A stretch of 11,191 nucleotides of DNA, taken from positions 51,804 to 62,994 of the forward strand of contig MU646900.1 in the NCBI GenBank assembly GCA_026770585.1, written 5' to 3'. Source of the stretch: Baffinella frigidus (taxonomy: Eukaryota; Cryptophyceae; Cryptomonadales; Baffinellaceae). Below, in pieces: positions 10,958 to 11,191 of this stretch. The notes beneath the pieces are model-generated. The model was not told the DNA's origin, made no database searches, and saw nothing but the letters and a program-made list of their open reading frames with translations. The position numbers and the translations under genes are program-made. Each line of letters begins with the position of its first letter. The stretch's first letter is position 1.

Positions 10958-11191
10958 GTGCGCCCTAACCCCCGAACCCTCAACCGGAAACCGGAAACCG
11001 GAAACCCTAAACCCTACACCCTAATCTCTAAACCTAAAAACCGAATCCCTAATCCCTAAACCCTGAACCCTAAAGCCTTCTGCGCTGATCCCGAGCAGGA
11101 TCCTGCTCCCCAAACCCCAAACCCCAAACCCCAAACTCTAACCCCCAAACCCCAAACCCCAAACCCCAAACCCCAAACCCCAAACCCCAAA
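10958..11191 (+). repeat. CCCTAAA / CCCCAAA telomere-like tract after gene B exon 3
   Basis: Starting at the exon 3 donor, GGAAACC units (10984-11003) grade into CCCTAAA units to about 11072. A 30-nt non-repeat insert (GCGCTGATCCCGAGCAGGATCCTGC) follows, then about 12 units of CCCCAAA run to the window edge. In gene B RNA the C-rich strand is sense. Confidence 0.88.

Noticed and set aside
11100-11191. Chromosome end (telomere)
   Set aside because: CCCCAAA units are degenerate, preceded by similar interstitial tracts, and gene B must continue to the right.

Overview
The window looks like nuclear DNA of a photosynthetic eukaryote with a complex (secondary, red-lineage-type) plastid. Three things support this: a lumen-targeted PsbP-family protein with a signal peptide, a plastid transit region starting at Phe, and a twin-arginine lumen signal; GT-AG introns whose exon phases all match; and abundant plant/algal-type TTTAGGG-like repeats. 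I cannot tell from the sequence whether it is a haptophyte, cryptophyte or stramenopile. I see no bacterial operon, complete tRNA, rRNA, CRISPR array or autonomous transposon.

Layout: two genes diverge from a 314-bp intergenic region (8221-8534). Gene A runs on the minus strand from the ATG at 8220 to the stop at 419. I reconstruct seven exons (7924-8220, 7441-7476, 5212-5267, 4413-4486, 3566-3621, 2550-2627, 419-499). They total 678 nt and give a 225-residue precursor with every junction in phase. Gene B runs on the plus strand. Three proposed exons (8535-8770, 9285-9339, 10793-10957) are also in phase and encode the start of a probable secretory or membrane protein that continues past the window edge.

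Over 85% of the window is intron or intergenic sequence, and most of it is repeats. One class is telomere-like 7-bp arrays (TTTAGGG, TTTGGGG, TTTCGGG, CCCTACA). A second is inverted-repeat (foldback) elements, several sharing the core ACGAAATTTACTACAC. The third and most unusual is truncated copies of the genes' own exons. Exons 3 to 7 of gene A and exon 3 of gene B each have nearby half-exon copies that usually retain one splice site. The last exon has four extra copies in an approximately 210-250 bp tandem array, exon 6 has four 53-nt copies, and the exon 5 acceptor has three extra copies. Where checked, using these copies would shift the reading frame, so they look like decoys rather than usable alternative exons.

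The genes do not form an obvious pathway. Gene A probably acts in the thylakoid lumen near photosystem II or a related complex. Gene B probably acts at the cell surface or in the endomembrane system. Their link is the shared divergent upstream region and the shared style of intron expansion.
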